From: Melampsora larici-populina 98AG31 | Lineage: Eukaryota; Basidiomycota; Pucciniomycetes; Pucciniales; Melampsoraceae | Direction of reading: 5' to 3' | NCBI RefSeq assembly: GCF_000204055.1 | Contig: NW_006768766.1 | Span: 84,233-148,232 of the forward strand | Length of the DNA: 64,000 bases | Shown here: in pieces, positions 10,224 to 21,058 of the stretch | Numbering within the stretch: position 1 is the stretch's first letter | Layout: every line of letters begins with the position of its first letter | Notes under the pieces: generated by a model | Databases searched by the model: none | Told to the model about the DNA's origin: nothing | What the model saw: only the letters and a program-made list of their open reading frames with translations | Position numbers and translations under genes: made by a program

Positions 10224-11059
10224 TGTGAATGTTTTGGAGCCTGAAAACACGGGTCTGATATAAAGCACCTTGGCTTTGATAAGCTACTGACTCAACCACA
10301 CGTTCTAGTAAAAAGGCTTCTGACCTGATATAAAGCACCTTGGCTTTGATAAGCTACTGACTCAACCACACGTTCTAGTAAAAAGGCTTCTGACCTGTGA
10401 GCAGGTTCAGAATAGTAATGTAGAACGAGTTAGTTGAAGTTATCTTAAGCTTCAACAACTGATCTTCGGAGTAGCACAAGAGACAAGATTCTCTTCCCAA
10501 AGATATAATTTTATTCACCTGATATAAAGCACCTTGGCTTTGATAAGCTACTGACTCAACCACACGTTCTAGTAAAAAGGCTTCTGACCTACAACACCAA
10601 ACAAGTTAATAGAGAAAATATAGAGAAAAAGGGGAAAGTTGAATGTACCTGTGAGCAGGTTCAGAATAGTAATGTAGAACGAGTTAGTTGAAGTTATCTT
10701 AAGCTTTGATAACTGATCTTTGGAGTAGCACAAGAGACAAGACTATAAGGTAAATAGAAAACATAAGAAACGAAACATAGAGAAAAGTATTGTTAATGAT
10801 AAAACAGTCAATGAATGAAATAGTGAAATTTACGTACTTCTCTTCCCAAAGATGGGGAAAAGAGAAGTACGATGAGAGAGGATTTTGGTATATAAGGAAT
10901 GAAAACTTTTGATTTGATTAGTTGGGGTAATGTTAATGATCTTCTTTCTTCTTGTCTAAGATTGAATCTTGGTGATGTTCTTCTGGGATTGCAAATCACT
11001 TGCGGTTAGGTGTTGCTTGTTATGTACATAACTGAGTGCGTCGATTGGAGTTTTCAACA
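10224..11059 (-). repeat. Copia-1 5' LTR
   Basis: This is the 836-bp promoter-bearing LTR. Modules are A at 10255-10324, 10325-10394 and 10519-10588, and B from 10395 and from 10649. Every junction reads AC|CT on the plus strand, so AG|GT on the transcribed strand. The presumed transcript starts downstream of the TATA near 10890 and would contain all modules before the primer binding site. Confidence 0.93.
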
Positions 11060-11665
11060 GATGAAAATGATAGAAATCCCATTAGGTTCATCTCAATTAG
11101 AACCATTAGCCAAATTGATTTGTTCTCTACCTCCTCAAATTGAAGATCAACCTTCAGATCCCTCTGCTGTACAAGCTATTTGTTTACTTTGGAATGATCC
11201 TGATGTACATCAAAGTTCCGATTGTAATGGAGAGTATCAGCTCAGTTTTTCATTTCTCTTGAAAATAACTAGTGATCCTTTTTGATTTCATCTGTTCTTT
11301 TCATCTTTTTATAGGCTTAATGTTTCAGCAGCATATCATTTTGATTCTATAGATTGGATCGGAAAACCAGGTTATTTACCAAACGATCGAGATGTATTAA
11401 GATCCAGAGTCGGGAGAACTGGGATTACTGCAACTGTCTTTGTGATTGGTCGATTGAATTATTGAATGTTGGATGTGGGAGGTCAGGGAAGTGAAAGGAA
11501 GAAATAGATTCATTGTTCTTAAAATGTAACAGCTATAGTGCTATTGAATGAACATATTTTATTCGATTTGTAATTCAGGATGGTTGACAAAAACTTTTAT
11601 AATTTTGTTTTAGATGAAACCAATTTGTCTAAAGAAAAATTCAGGATTCAAAAATTTAAAATTAC
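11060..11665 (+). pseudogene. G-protein alpha subunit fragment, part 2
   Basis: After the TSD the frame continues with LEPLAKLICSLPPQIEDQ and VQAICLLWNDPDVHQ. An intron remnant ends at about 11313, and the next exon reads [20 protein letters not shown], then [18 protein letters not shown]. It then shows the switch II region as DVGGQGSERKK (11472-11505), where the family has DVGGQRSERKK. In-frame stops precede and follow this region. Near 11580-11650 WLTKTFIILF and LKKN resemble the family's W...KTSIILFLNKIDLF region. This is a clearly decayed G-alpha copy, truncated at both ends. Confidence 0.85.
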
Positions 11666-11832
11666 TTTCTTGACTTTCAACCCTTACCATCACATGCAAC
11701 TGATCAAGATAGATCATAAGCTGGTGCTGATTTCTTTTTTAATAAGTTTATTAGTCTTGATCAAAGTCCTACTAAACAGGTCAGTTTTCTTTCTTTTTTT
11801 CTCTTTGACTTTTCTATTTAAAAAATTCCCAA

Positions 11833-12027
11833 CAGCGCTTTTAGGCGCTTTCAAACGTGAGACTTGCCTATAGCGGAGCGGAGCGATCTAAAAGACCGCA
11901 CCGCTCTCAGAAGTCATAGCGCTCCAAAAAGAATAGCGGAGCAATTAGCGTTTTATCATAGCGCTGAATTGCTCCGCTCATGAAATTTCGAGATATAGTG
12001 GAGCGGAGCGGAGCGCCGGTGGTGTTG
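11833..12027. repeat. GC-rich subterminal block of Pack-1, right side
   Basis: This is a block of GCGGAGCGGAGC, TAGCGCT and GCTCCGCT motifs ending in the right TIR at 12008-12027. Its composition is the mirror of the left block at 4187-4425. No coding is seen. Confidence 0.65.
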
Positions 12028-12257
12028 TCAATGGAACACAAAGTAACCAGTCAAGCATGTAAGCTCTTACAAGATCTATTCAATACTCACAAGATACAGC
12101 TTGATTCAACTGCAAGTAAGACACAAAATCAACATGCTTGTAAGGCTCCTAAGACTGTGTCATCAAACAAGGCGGGTCCCAACAATCTGTTACATCTTTT
12201 CGAGGCTCAAGAGCCTGAGGTCAATTGAAATGAGATTGCTTCTTATCTCAAGGGTAC
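12028..12257 (+). pseudogene. hAT1 transposase, middle segment after the Pack-1 insertion
   Basis: The frame resumes with HKVTSQACKLLQDLFNTHK, the stretch that follows FFEQAF in hAT transposases. It then has a low-complexity linker and NEIASYLKG, preceded by a TGA (EVN-stop-NEI). At 12257 the frame is broken by the MITE. After excision of the MITE and one GGTAC it reads YLKGTHPMSV, as expected for a hAT protein. Confidence 0.7.
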
Positions 12258-12556
12258 ACCATGTCAGTATCCGTGTAGCACGTCGACGTGCACACACGGA
12301 GAGTTGTGAAGAAAAACAGAAAGCTGTTTGGTAGGCTTTAGACTGAGATCGGTGCCAAGCACCCTTTGTGAATGACAATTTGACAAAAGAATTTGTGGGA
12401 TCCTTTGTCAGCAGTTGGGTTCAACTGAGTGCCAACGTCCCAGTTGACAAAGGGAAGACATGCCTATTGTGGAGACCTCTTTAATGGGTCTTTCAAGTAT
12501 GTATTGAAAGTATTTGGTGTGTGCACGTTGACGTGCTACACGGATACGGACACGGT
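12258..12556. mobile_element. 299-bp MITE with about 42-bp TIRs and GGTAC target-site duplication
   Basis: The left end ACCATGTCAGTATCCGTGTA (12258) and the right end (inverse to 12556) are near-perfect TIRs extending through a SalI-like palindrome GCACGTCGACGTGC to about 12298 and 12516. GGTAC lies on both sides (12253-12257 and 12557-12561). Removing the element plus one GGTAC restores the hAT1 reading frame, which confirms the boundaries. No coding capacity is visible. A 5-bp TSD does not fit hAT (8), Harbinger (3) or Tc1/mariner (2), so the superfamily is open. Confidence 0.85.
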
Positions 12557-12561
12557 GGTAC

Positions 12562-12618
12562 TCATCCCATGTCTGTTTGCAACAACGCACAAAAAAAAAC
12601 AGCTGTCTTTCCTTGGTG
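12562..12618 (+). pseudogene. hAT1 transposase, short segment between MITE and hAT2
   Basis: The frame reads HPMSVCNNAQKKTAVF and then CCTTGGTG. Joined across hAT2 (minus one CTTGGTG) it becomes FPWWR, which fits the conserved WW motif before the hAT dimerisation domain. The segment is 57 bp long between two insertions. Confidence 0.7.
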
Positions 12619-14548
12619 CAACACAGCCACTGTAATATCCTATACTAGTATCAGCCAATACTAGTATAGTACCGTAGGCACCGGTACTTTTTTTACCCTG
12701 GGTATAGTATAGTATCGGCCTCTGGAATTCGATACTTCCGGTACTTCTCTTGCTCTCTCTGTTTGACTCCATGGCAACATCAGGGATGCACAAATGAGAT
12801 GCTTTCCATTGATATTCATTGAATGCAACTTGAAATTGAAAGAAAATATCATAAAAACCTCGCTTCACTCTGTTGATTTCTTTTTATCTTTGGCTTTGGA
12901 TTGCACATCAATTATTGTTTGATCTATTGCATGGCTTGCCTTATTATTTCAACACAATTACTATCAATTTTTCACTTGTTATACACTATTCATTAAATAC
13001 ATTTTGTGAAGAGAAAAGTTCATAAGCTTGAAATGAGAACAATGAACAGAACAATGAACAGAACGAACTCAATCGCCAGCAAAATGTGGAGGCTGGTTCA
13101 TAGTCTTGTGTAAAACCTGAGCAGCTTTATCATCCTTGATGCACTCCTCCATAATCCGGTAGGCCTCCTCAAATCCTGAATCTAGTGGGACTCCATTTGA
13201 AATCCATAGCCAACTACTCACACAACATTCAATTGTCCTTGGAACTAATGTTCCACGGTCTGTGGTGCAGACATCCGCAGCTGATGAAAACGTTCGCTCA
13301 CCAGCGGCCGAGCTCCCACTGACAGCAAGATATCGGCGAGCTAGACTTGAAAGAATAGGGTACTTTCCTTCGTGGCTCTGTCAATGAGAGAATTCAATTT
13401 CAGACTCTTGACCTAATTTACAAGAAAAAAAGAAGATGAAGAGAACTCACCTGCCACCACTTCAATGCCAGGTTAGGGTCCATTGCAACATCCTGTGAAG
13501 GTGCATCATGTGAAAGCTGATATTCAGTTAGTTCATCAATTGTAGAGTTCCCCTTTTGTGCATCATGGAGATGTAACATTGGGTCGTATGCATTGTCGTT
13601 GCATTCGGCACTTGTAGGTGTTGCTTCTGGTTGAGATGCTGGAGCTTGTGATGAATGGTTTTGTTCAAGTTGATGCTTGCGAGAATAGTATGCATCAGCC
13701 AACAGTTTGTTGGCTTTTGCAGTTACAGGAGATCGAGGTCCAAATCCTGCATTGGAAAAGCTGGCTCTCCAGCTTGGATGAAGGATTGTGGCCATCAAGA
13801 GAGCATGTGAGGATGTTGCTTCGGCAAGGTACCTCTTCACTTGCGTGAGCATAGCATAATGCATCGGATACATCGGAGAGGTGGTTAATTCTTGGAGAAG
13901 TTTGGACTCCAAGCGAGTCTTGAGCTTGAGGTATTCTCGGATTACCATTGAGCCAGTTGGGCCATCGCCTTCCATTCGTTTGGTAAGCTGTGCAAAATGC
14001 TAAAGAACATAGATTGATCAGCACAAAGCCATGTTTAATGAAAAAAATGTAGTAACCTCGAGCTCAAGGTTAACTGTCTTGATCAGCTTCCAATCATCCG
14101 GGGTGAAGCTGATCTTGAGGAAGCATCCTTTAGTGTAGTTGATGGTGGGGTTGCACGTATTTGTAGCTCAACAATCGGCGTCGTCTTGCTGATCATTTTT
14201 GAGAATCTCATCAATAATCTTCATATAGATACAAGGATTAGTACATGCTTAGAATTCAAGAACATAGGAGCTGAGTGGGATAGTTATAGGGTATACAAAT
14301 ATGTTCTGGAAATTTCCCAAAGGTTTTTTCCAGAATGCCAGAAGTTTTTTTTTTGGTGAGTTCTGGCTTTCTGGCTTTTGGCATATTTGAACGCAGCGCA
14401 CTTCCAGAACACCAGAAACCCCACTACATGACTCATCCACCACCCCTCGTCCCCACTCACATCATCACTTTACATCACCATCAGCCAGCTTATCTCAAAA
14501 CTACACTTGTCTCAAATCCGCTCTACCACACCTCCTACTCCTCCTGCA

Positions 14549-16233
14549 ATGCCTCGATCAAGCCGTCGTCGACTTCTGAAACGGTCAGTCCATCTGGCAA
14601 TCAACGAGAAGAATCGCATCACACAGCCGAACTTTTCAACTTTAGCATTAGTGAAAAAAAGAAATCATGAAAGTTTATTCATACTTCGTTGTCTGCAAGC
14701 AATCATCACGCATCAAAACCAACAATCGGAGGCTCTAGCGGATAAGGATAATGATGTTATTGATGATCTCGTGGCTAAGAAGCCCTTGTTGCTTTTGTTG
14801 CTAGGCGCGCTGGAGTTCCACTTGGCCTGTGCAAAGTCAGTCAAGCTTCTACTACTTGGACGTCGTCTACGTCAAATAGCTCAAAATGAAGTCCATCGCC
14901 TGGAAGAGGCTTTACACATTTTGAATACAACCCGTTATGTTCATGATCGGCCATCTCGTGAACGGAAAGACTTAAGAAACACCTCGTTTCCGCACCGATT
15001 TTGGGAAGGAGGTGATTCCTTTATAGCTATAGTAAGTGCGATTTCTGATAGTTTCTTGCTTTCAGCTAATATTTGCTATTTGACTTCCTCTTTTAGGCTC
15101 GAATGAGCGAGGAGCGTTTTTGGACATTGGTGGACTTGATTAAGTCCAGTGAGGTATTTCAAAGTTGGTCAAATCACAAACAAGCACCGGTGCCTTGGCA
15201 GCTGCTTGTGGCTCTAGCAAACCTTGGATCTTCGGGAAACGGAGGCGATCACTCACATATAGCATATATGTTTCACATTTCAGGTGAAACAACTTCCTCC
15301 TTTGGTGAAACTTTGTTCGGTTCATTTTGTTTACTGATACGGTGCAATCTTTTAGAAGGTAGTGTTCAAAACTGGACCAATCGATGTATATATGCCATCC
15401 TTGAAATCGAAAAAGAATGGGTCTTTTGGCCAGATGAAGACGAACAATTATCACTCAAATCTGAAATGAAGTCCACTGTCTTCACAGATACAGTGGGCTT
15501 CATGGATGGGACTCTGATTCCACTGGCCTATGCACCGGTGAACAATCCGGAAGACTACTGGACACGCAAGAATTTTTATGCTTTCAACGTGATGCTAGTC
15601 TGTGACATACACAAAACCATACGATTCTACGAGCTGGGTTGGTGCGGGTCTGCTCATGATCAAAGGGTTTTTCGTTCTTCTGTAGTAAGTTTTTTTTGCG
15701 ATGTGAGCTTGATGTAGGCATTCCAGGGTATCTAACCGACTTCCTTGAAGCTCTTCACAAATCCTGAAGAATTCCTGGAAGATGACGAGTATCTATTGGC
15801 GGATTCAGGTTACACTTTATCTCCACACGTGATTACGCCGTTCAAACGCTGCCAGGGTCGACGTTTGGGAAATAACAAAAATGCTTTCAATGAGGAGTTA
15901 AGTAAGTGGAGGGTAGTAATTGAACAAAGCATTGGTATGCTGAAGGAGAGGTTCCAGTCTTTAAAAGAGATCAGGGTCTTATTATGTGGGGTATCAAGCG
16001 CTAAAAGAGTGAATTCTTGGATTCGAGTATGTATAATCTTACATAACTTCTCAAAAGCAAACGGGGAAGAGTGGCATACCGAGTTTGGGGCCAACCAACA
16101 AGCCTCTTTTCGCAACGCTGGACCTGCAAGGCCTACTGGCAACCCGTCTTCAGGAGATGTGTATGATTTTGGACAAGATACAACTAGGCGTGATGCTCTA
16201 TTTGCAGAGTTTATTTCACATAGACGCGTTTGA
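14549..16233 (+). CDS. PIF/Harbinger DDE transposase (4 exons, 493 aa)
   Basis: Exons are 14549-15031, 15097-15283, 15356-15684 and 15751-16233; total length is a multiple of three. The third-position intron at 15284-15355 is 72 bp and stop-free, so an unspliced reading frame also stays open. Splicing it joins MFHIS to EGSVQNWTNR, the pattern normal for this family. DDE_Tnp_4-type motifs are FMDGTLIPLA (first Asp), LLADSGYTLSPHVITPFKR (second Asp) and VVIEQSIGMLKERFQSL (Glu). An in-frame ATG at 14507 could be used instead; 14549 was chosen because MPRSSRRRLL begins the basic N-terminus. It cuts and pastes the element together with the accessory protein. Confidence 0.88.
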
Positions 16234-16895
16234 CTGGTTCAATCAAAGTTGTTCTTTCGTCTCATTTGTTCATCTAAAATTAGCTTATTTTAGGATTTCA
16301 TTCGAAACTCTTATTTAAAATGGTCCGATTTACATTTTCTAATATGTGCTTCTCTGTACTTTCAAAACTCTCTTTGAATAAATCAATGAGTTACAATTGT
16401 GAACGTTTCTCTTTTTGACAATGTTCAGATTTCTTAATGATTTTGCTTTGTGAATGTAATCAATGACCAAAGAAGATTAAATTGCAAATAACATTCATTC
16501 CTTCAAAACATGACAATGTTTCTAACGACAACAATCCAAATTGACATGGTATTTGAAACTTGGAACAGAATAAAATTGAGAAATTGAGAGCGACTGACAA
16601 CTCTAAACCAAATACATAAATCTTTTGATTGATTGATTGTTGCACGGTGAAGGATTCATTTTGATGACTTGGGAAAGATATTGGAAAAGAAATCAAAGAG
16701 TACAAAACGAGAGTGAATGAAACGGATAGACTCTTGATTGGAGGTTTGCAGTTGAAAAAGTTGTTCCGATTTACGAAATCGAACAGAGCCATTGAAAATT
16801 TGTTAAATGATCTTTGCAAAGATTCATTTATCAGAGCTGATAAACCAAAATAGAATCAGTCATACTGTTGAATACGTTAGAGAAAGACTGAGTAA
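16234..16895. other. Convergent intergenic spacer inside the Harbinger element
   Basis: AT-rich sequence lies between the two convergent Harbinger genes and holds their 3' ends. I see no credible gene. Open frames here have no recognisable domain. Confidence 0.6.
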
Positions 16896-18778
16896 TTACG
16901 TTTGATCAACACTCTTGTATAAATCTTCGGCAATGACTTTTGCTTGATCATAAGGGATTTTGTTGTCCTTCATAAGCTGATTGATGAATTGCCCTTTGGC
17001 GACTGCCAATTCCAATTCCATAGAGCGTTTCGTTTTTTGTACATCCAATTGTGCCGCCTCAAGCTGACAGACCTTAAGCTTTGCATCCACCTGAGCTTGT
17101 TCAATTTGCTCGTTTTTGGTCAACAAACTCTTTGAATTGTGGTTTGGAATCAAGGCACCGGCCAAATCCTTCATGATATCCTTCATTTGATTATTTTCAA
17201 GCTCGGATTTGATGAAAACCTCTTCAAGCCGGGTGATTGCGGAATTTGTTTCGGTGTCTGGCTGAGAAAGTAATTGAGTAACTTGAGATTCAGCACCACG
17301 TTTGTTGTTCTTGCGAGTTTGTGAAGATTGACCCGAACTACTGCTATATAAGCTGCGAGTTTTAAACGATGGACGCTGGACTTCTGGAGATACTTTGTGA
17401 TCTAGAGAAGAATCCACATGAATTAATATTGGTTGATCGAATCATGATAAAGCCAAAAATATTCACCGTTACGTTGAATCTGTGTATCTAGAGACAAGTG
17501 GAGAAGAAGACACGTTAGTTCAAATATAACCAATCAACAAACCAAAACTTACCATCATCTTCAAATTCGTCGTTCAGAGCATGTCGCATTTGATCATTGA
17601 AATTCTCTTCAACTTGATCAGTTAAGGCTTTTTGACGATAGAACTCTTCATTTGAATCGTCAGAATGATCATCGTCGAATCGAGTGTTTGGTTCCAAAAC
17701 ATCAGAGACTTGTGAGGACTTCAACCTCTTTGATGAGCTCCCTACAAAATCTAAAGAACTGTTGGCAGGATTCGGTGCAGCACTGGTTGCTACATCGAGT
17801 CGAGTAGCCTTGTCTCGAGTGCCCAGGATGTGTTTGATTTGATAATAGTATTTACATTTATGATTGATTATGTAGTCTGAAATAAAACACGATTAGCAGA
17901 AGTCATGAGTCAAACTTAACCATTGATAGACTCACCCTCTATCAACGACTTCTTACGCTCCAAATAAGCTGGGTCGTCATCAGACCAGCCTTCTTTTTCC
18001 TTCTCCGCCTCAAGGTCATTCATCACACCCTTACCAGTCCCATCCAGCCACTCAACCGCTTTATTGAACTTCTTTTCAAGCTCCAAAATCTGGAAGAAGA
18101 AAGGCGTTAGTCAGTTATAAAACAACCTGTAACTAATATGAACAGACTTGCCTTTCCATGCACGTTCTTGACGGTTCGGCCATAAAATCCATGTTGAGCT
18201 AAGTAATCGATAATGTCCTCCACTGTATGAGCTTTAACTATAGTGCTGTCCTTATAACGAGCCCAATTACCATAAGTTGTAATCCAATTCAACAGCACAC
18301 TCATCGCGCTTTCCCCCTTATCATTTTTTTCGTCTTCCCAATAAACTGGCGCCTTTCTAGTGGACACTCCTTCATCGGCTTCTTTGGCTGATCGTTTCCT
18401 GGAGGTGTTGTTTGATTGAGACTTCGGGCTCTTTGGGGTCTTTGGGATCTTGCTCGAGGTGGCTTTGCGAGTCAAAGATGACTGGGGCTTAGTTTTTTGA
18501 GCCTGAGTAGTCTTTCTCAAATTCTTCTTTTTTGGTGAGACTTGATTTTCGATTGGTGGGAGCGAACCCATTGAGTTGAACGAGGATCCAAAAGCTGAGG
18601 GTTGAATGACTGTTGCCGGAAAAGGTTGTGAATAGAAGCTTGGTGAACCAGAACCGAAGTTGAAAGGAAGGGCAGTGGGGTGAACTTGAAAGGTCAAAGG
18701 TGTGATGAGAGGGTTATTTTGAGGACTGCTAGGTTGGCTGGAGGTGGGGGTATCATCTTTGATCACTTGATCAGTCAT
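16896..18778 (-). CDS. Harbinger accessory protein with a SANT/trihelix-like DNA-binding region
   Basis: The start is MTDQVIKDD at 18778. A Ser/Pro/Lys-rich N-terminus (KTPKSPKSQSNN...) is followed by YWEDEKNDKGESAMSVLLNW with ITTYGNWARYKD, which looks like the Myb/SANT or trihelix domain of Harbinger partner proteins. Downstream are an acidic segment (DDDHSDDSNEEFY, about 17670) and a Glu/Gln-rich, probably coiled-coil C-terminus (ITRLEEVFIKSELENNQM and on) ending at 16896. Exon 1 (18152-18778) ends at AAG|GCAAGT, a GC-AG intron (18090-18151); exon 2 is 17936-18089; a further exon covers about 17555-17880 and the last one about 16896-17403. In Harbinger elements this partner helps nuclear import and TIR recognition. 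Exact splicing of the last introns is less sure. Confidence 0.75.
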
Positions 18779-21058
18779 GTCTGAATGGTATGTGGGGAAT
18801 GGATCGGATTTAAGTTGGGAGCACGCAGCTGAAGGTTTGTGTAGTACTGGGTTCATAGACTGAGTTCTGAACTTCTGTGTTTTCCCAAATGCCAGAAGGG
18901 TTCTGGCGTTCTGGAAAAAACCTTCGGGAAATTTCCAGAACATATTTGTATACCCTATTAGATGAAAGAAACTTACATCCCAAGCTTTCCATGCGCAATG
19001 ACGGCTATCCCATTTAATATTCCACCTTATACCATAACCAGCAATCAATGCATCAAATTGGAGTCCCAAAGTAGCTGCAGTCGCAGTTACAAGCGCTCGC
19101 ATAGAAGCTGAGCTGGTGAGTTTACGAATTACAAAATCAAGCTGCAATGACCAGCGGTTTTATCAGCTACATAAGAACAAGCGTTATTTTAGACAAAAGA
19201 TCTTACCCGCTTCAATAGTCCATCCAGATGAGACGCATTGTGTTGATCTGCTGTAGAGGGCGGAACAATGAAAACCAGTTTGTGTGTATTTGCATAAGGA
19301 TTAGCAATTGGAATTGAACTGGTGTGGTTTTCATTGCTGTACCAGTCTTTGCCAACAGTTTGGGCGGAATTGTCAAGAAGATTATGTGATTCATTGCCTT
19401 GAAGAGGGTCTTGAGTGTTGGATACGGGTAGGTTAGTACTCTGGTTGGCTGTGGCGGGGATCTCTTCTTCTTCTTCTTCTTCAAGACCTTCTTCAACAAC
19501 AGATAGGAGATCATTCACTGGGAAGCTTCCAAGTACTGATTTTCGAACTACTTGAGCAGGTGGTGGTGTGACTCCAAGAGCCTCAAGACCCCCATTCACT
19601 ATTAGCAACATCTTGTGACAAAAACACTTGACCATGTTATCCTCAGGATGCCAATTGTAATCTTCACCGGCGTCTTCTGCAATCTTAGAGAGTCGCTTGT
19701 GCATTGCAGTTGCCATTGTATAGTTGTTTGAGCCCGAGTCAGTTGTCTGGGCTAAAAGGTAAATGGAATGAAGAATCAAATGAAATATCAGCTCTTGGTA
19801 ATTACGAGTAACATCAAGGATAGTTGACAAAAGTACTGATCTTTTGATACAGATTATTCTTCTCAAGGATACCTACTAATGGCTCTGCAAGCCATTCTCC
19901 TTTATGATACCATGCCACAAGCTTGAGTGCCAGGTGTTGTGTTTGATAGGTCCAATTTTTATCGATGTAAGTGACCGAAACACCCAGAAATGCGTAACGA
20001 TTTCCAGGAGTTTTCCAGACATCTTGAGAGAGACAAAACGTTGTATCAAGGTCCTAGGAATAACAGCGGATGTGATTGGTTTTGAGAATGCAATTACTGT
20101 GACGGAATTGAAAACAACAAACCTTAAGCCTTTTCATTACACATTGACTGAGTGAAAGATAAGCTCTATGAGCTTCATGAGCAGTCCAAGCCCGTCCATA
20201 CACATGGGCTTCAGGGTTTGAGTACCTAAATGCAGCACGTAGCATATTGTCCTCCATCCTGCGCCAAGGTAGAGCCTGACGAAGGATCCAAAACATCAAG
20301 ATTTGATTTAATATTTTATTGTTGAAAGTCCATGTTGATCGGACCACAGCTTGACCCTTTGTCTTCAGCCTCCTCTCATATGCAGTCTCGGGTAAGTCAA
20401 TTCCTGATTCTATTGCTTGAGATCGTGCTTTACATCCAGGATTACCCGACTTTGAGTGTTGCATTGATCCATCTCGATGAACCTTTAGGTTCTTGTCTGT
20501 ATCAGCACTGCCTCGAACATACAATTTGCACCATAAGCAAGGAAAAGAGAGGTATGGACCTTTGATGGGCTTTGACACAAGTTTTTCAAGACAAAGTTAA
20601 AAAATAGTCTCTTAAAATTACATCATTTCCACCTCTTATGGGTGTACCATAGTATTCAATTGGTTTCGAGTGCTTGCATACCTCCTTTTGAGGCTTAATC
20701 TTTTGATTCTCCTTATCAGAGTCCTGTACAAGATTGACATGTGTTTGGAGGATATTTGATGAAGTAGTCTATTTTTTGCAAAAGGAAAAAGGTCAGATTG
20801 TATTTCAGAAAGAAAAAACAAGGAACTTACTGCAGAAGTTGATATCACTGCTTCGGCGAGCAAATCTTTCTTGGTTTTACGCTTTTTCTTAACCTTGGGA
20901 TTCGAGTTGTTCTTACGCTTTTTTGGGATGTGTTTTGAAGTTTGAGATGAATCAGAATTGGAAGCCGATGTACCTTTTGACGGTTGTCGAGAGCGGGTCG
21001 ATCGGCGTAGAGAGTTTGTTGTTGAGAAGTTGGATTTTGCAGAGGACTCATCTGAAGT

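Larger units (their letters stand above)
4835..11059 (-). mobile_element. Copia-1: complete Ty1/copia retrotransposon with GATGA target-site duplication
   Basis: The element is 6,225 bp with two 836-bp LTRs (4835-5670 and 10224-11059). They begin TG and end CA, and are flanked by GATGA on both sides. On the minus strand the order is 5' LTR, PBS (10212-10223), one long gag-pol frame (10186-5702), a polypurine tract (AAGGGGGG, opposite 5671-5678) and 3' LTR. By my alignment the LTRs differ at 9 positions, all transitions, about 1%. That indicates a fairly recent insertion. The target was a G-alpha coding segment inside Pack-1. Confidence 0.95.
4187..12027. mobile_element. Pack-1: TIR element carrying a G-protein alpha gene fragment, itself split by Copia-1
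   Basis: The left end is CAACGCCACCGGCGCTCCGC (4187-4206). The right end is its inverse with one mismatch (12008-12027). The ends sit exactly where the hAT1 transposase frame stops and resumes. Without Copia-1 and its TSD the element is about 1.6 kb. Inside each end is a GC-rich block of AGCGG/CCGCT-type repeats, and between them lies a decayed G-alpha coding segment. A 7-bp TSD would be expected from the related element at 47073-48811. The flanks here (GAAGTTC, TCAATGG) do not match, although excising one 7-bp flank keeps the hAT1 frame. No transposase is encoded, so the element is non-autonomous. The single-element reading depends on the TIR pair and the host frame. Confidence 0.7.
14287..18957. 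mobile_element. Complete PIF/Harbinger transposon with TTA target-site duplication
   Basis: The element is 4,671 bp. TIRs of about 57 bp start TAGGGTATACAAATATGTTC and continue through TTTCCCRAAGGTTTTTTCCAGAA, with very few mismatches. TTA flanks both sides (14284-14286 and 18958-18960), the classic Harbinger 3-bp target. It carries two convergent genes, a DDE transposase (+, 14549-16233) and an accessory DNA-binding-type protein (-, 18778-16896). Both look intact. It sits inside an intron of the hAT2 transposase, right after the donor at 18976. In sequence it would enlarge that intron without disrupting an exon. Confidence 0.93.

Noticed and set aside
4179..12034. A clear 7-bp target-site duplication around Pack-1
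   Set aside because: Flanks GAAGTTC and TCAATGG do not match. The element call rests on TIRs and the interrupted hAT1 frame instead.
12262..12552. Part of the hAT1 coding sequence
   Set aside because: Perfect TIRs, GGTAC duplication and restored frame after removal show it is an insertion.
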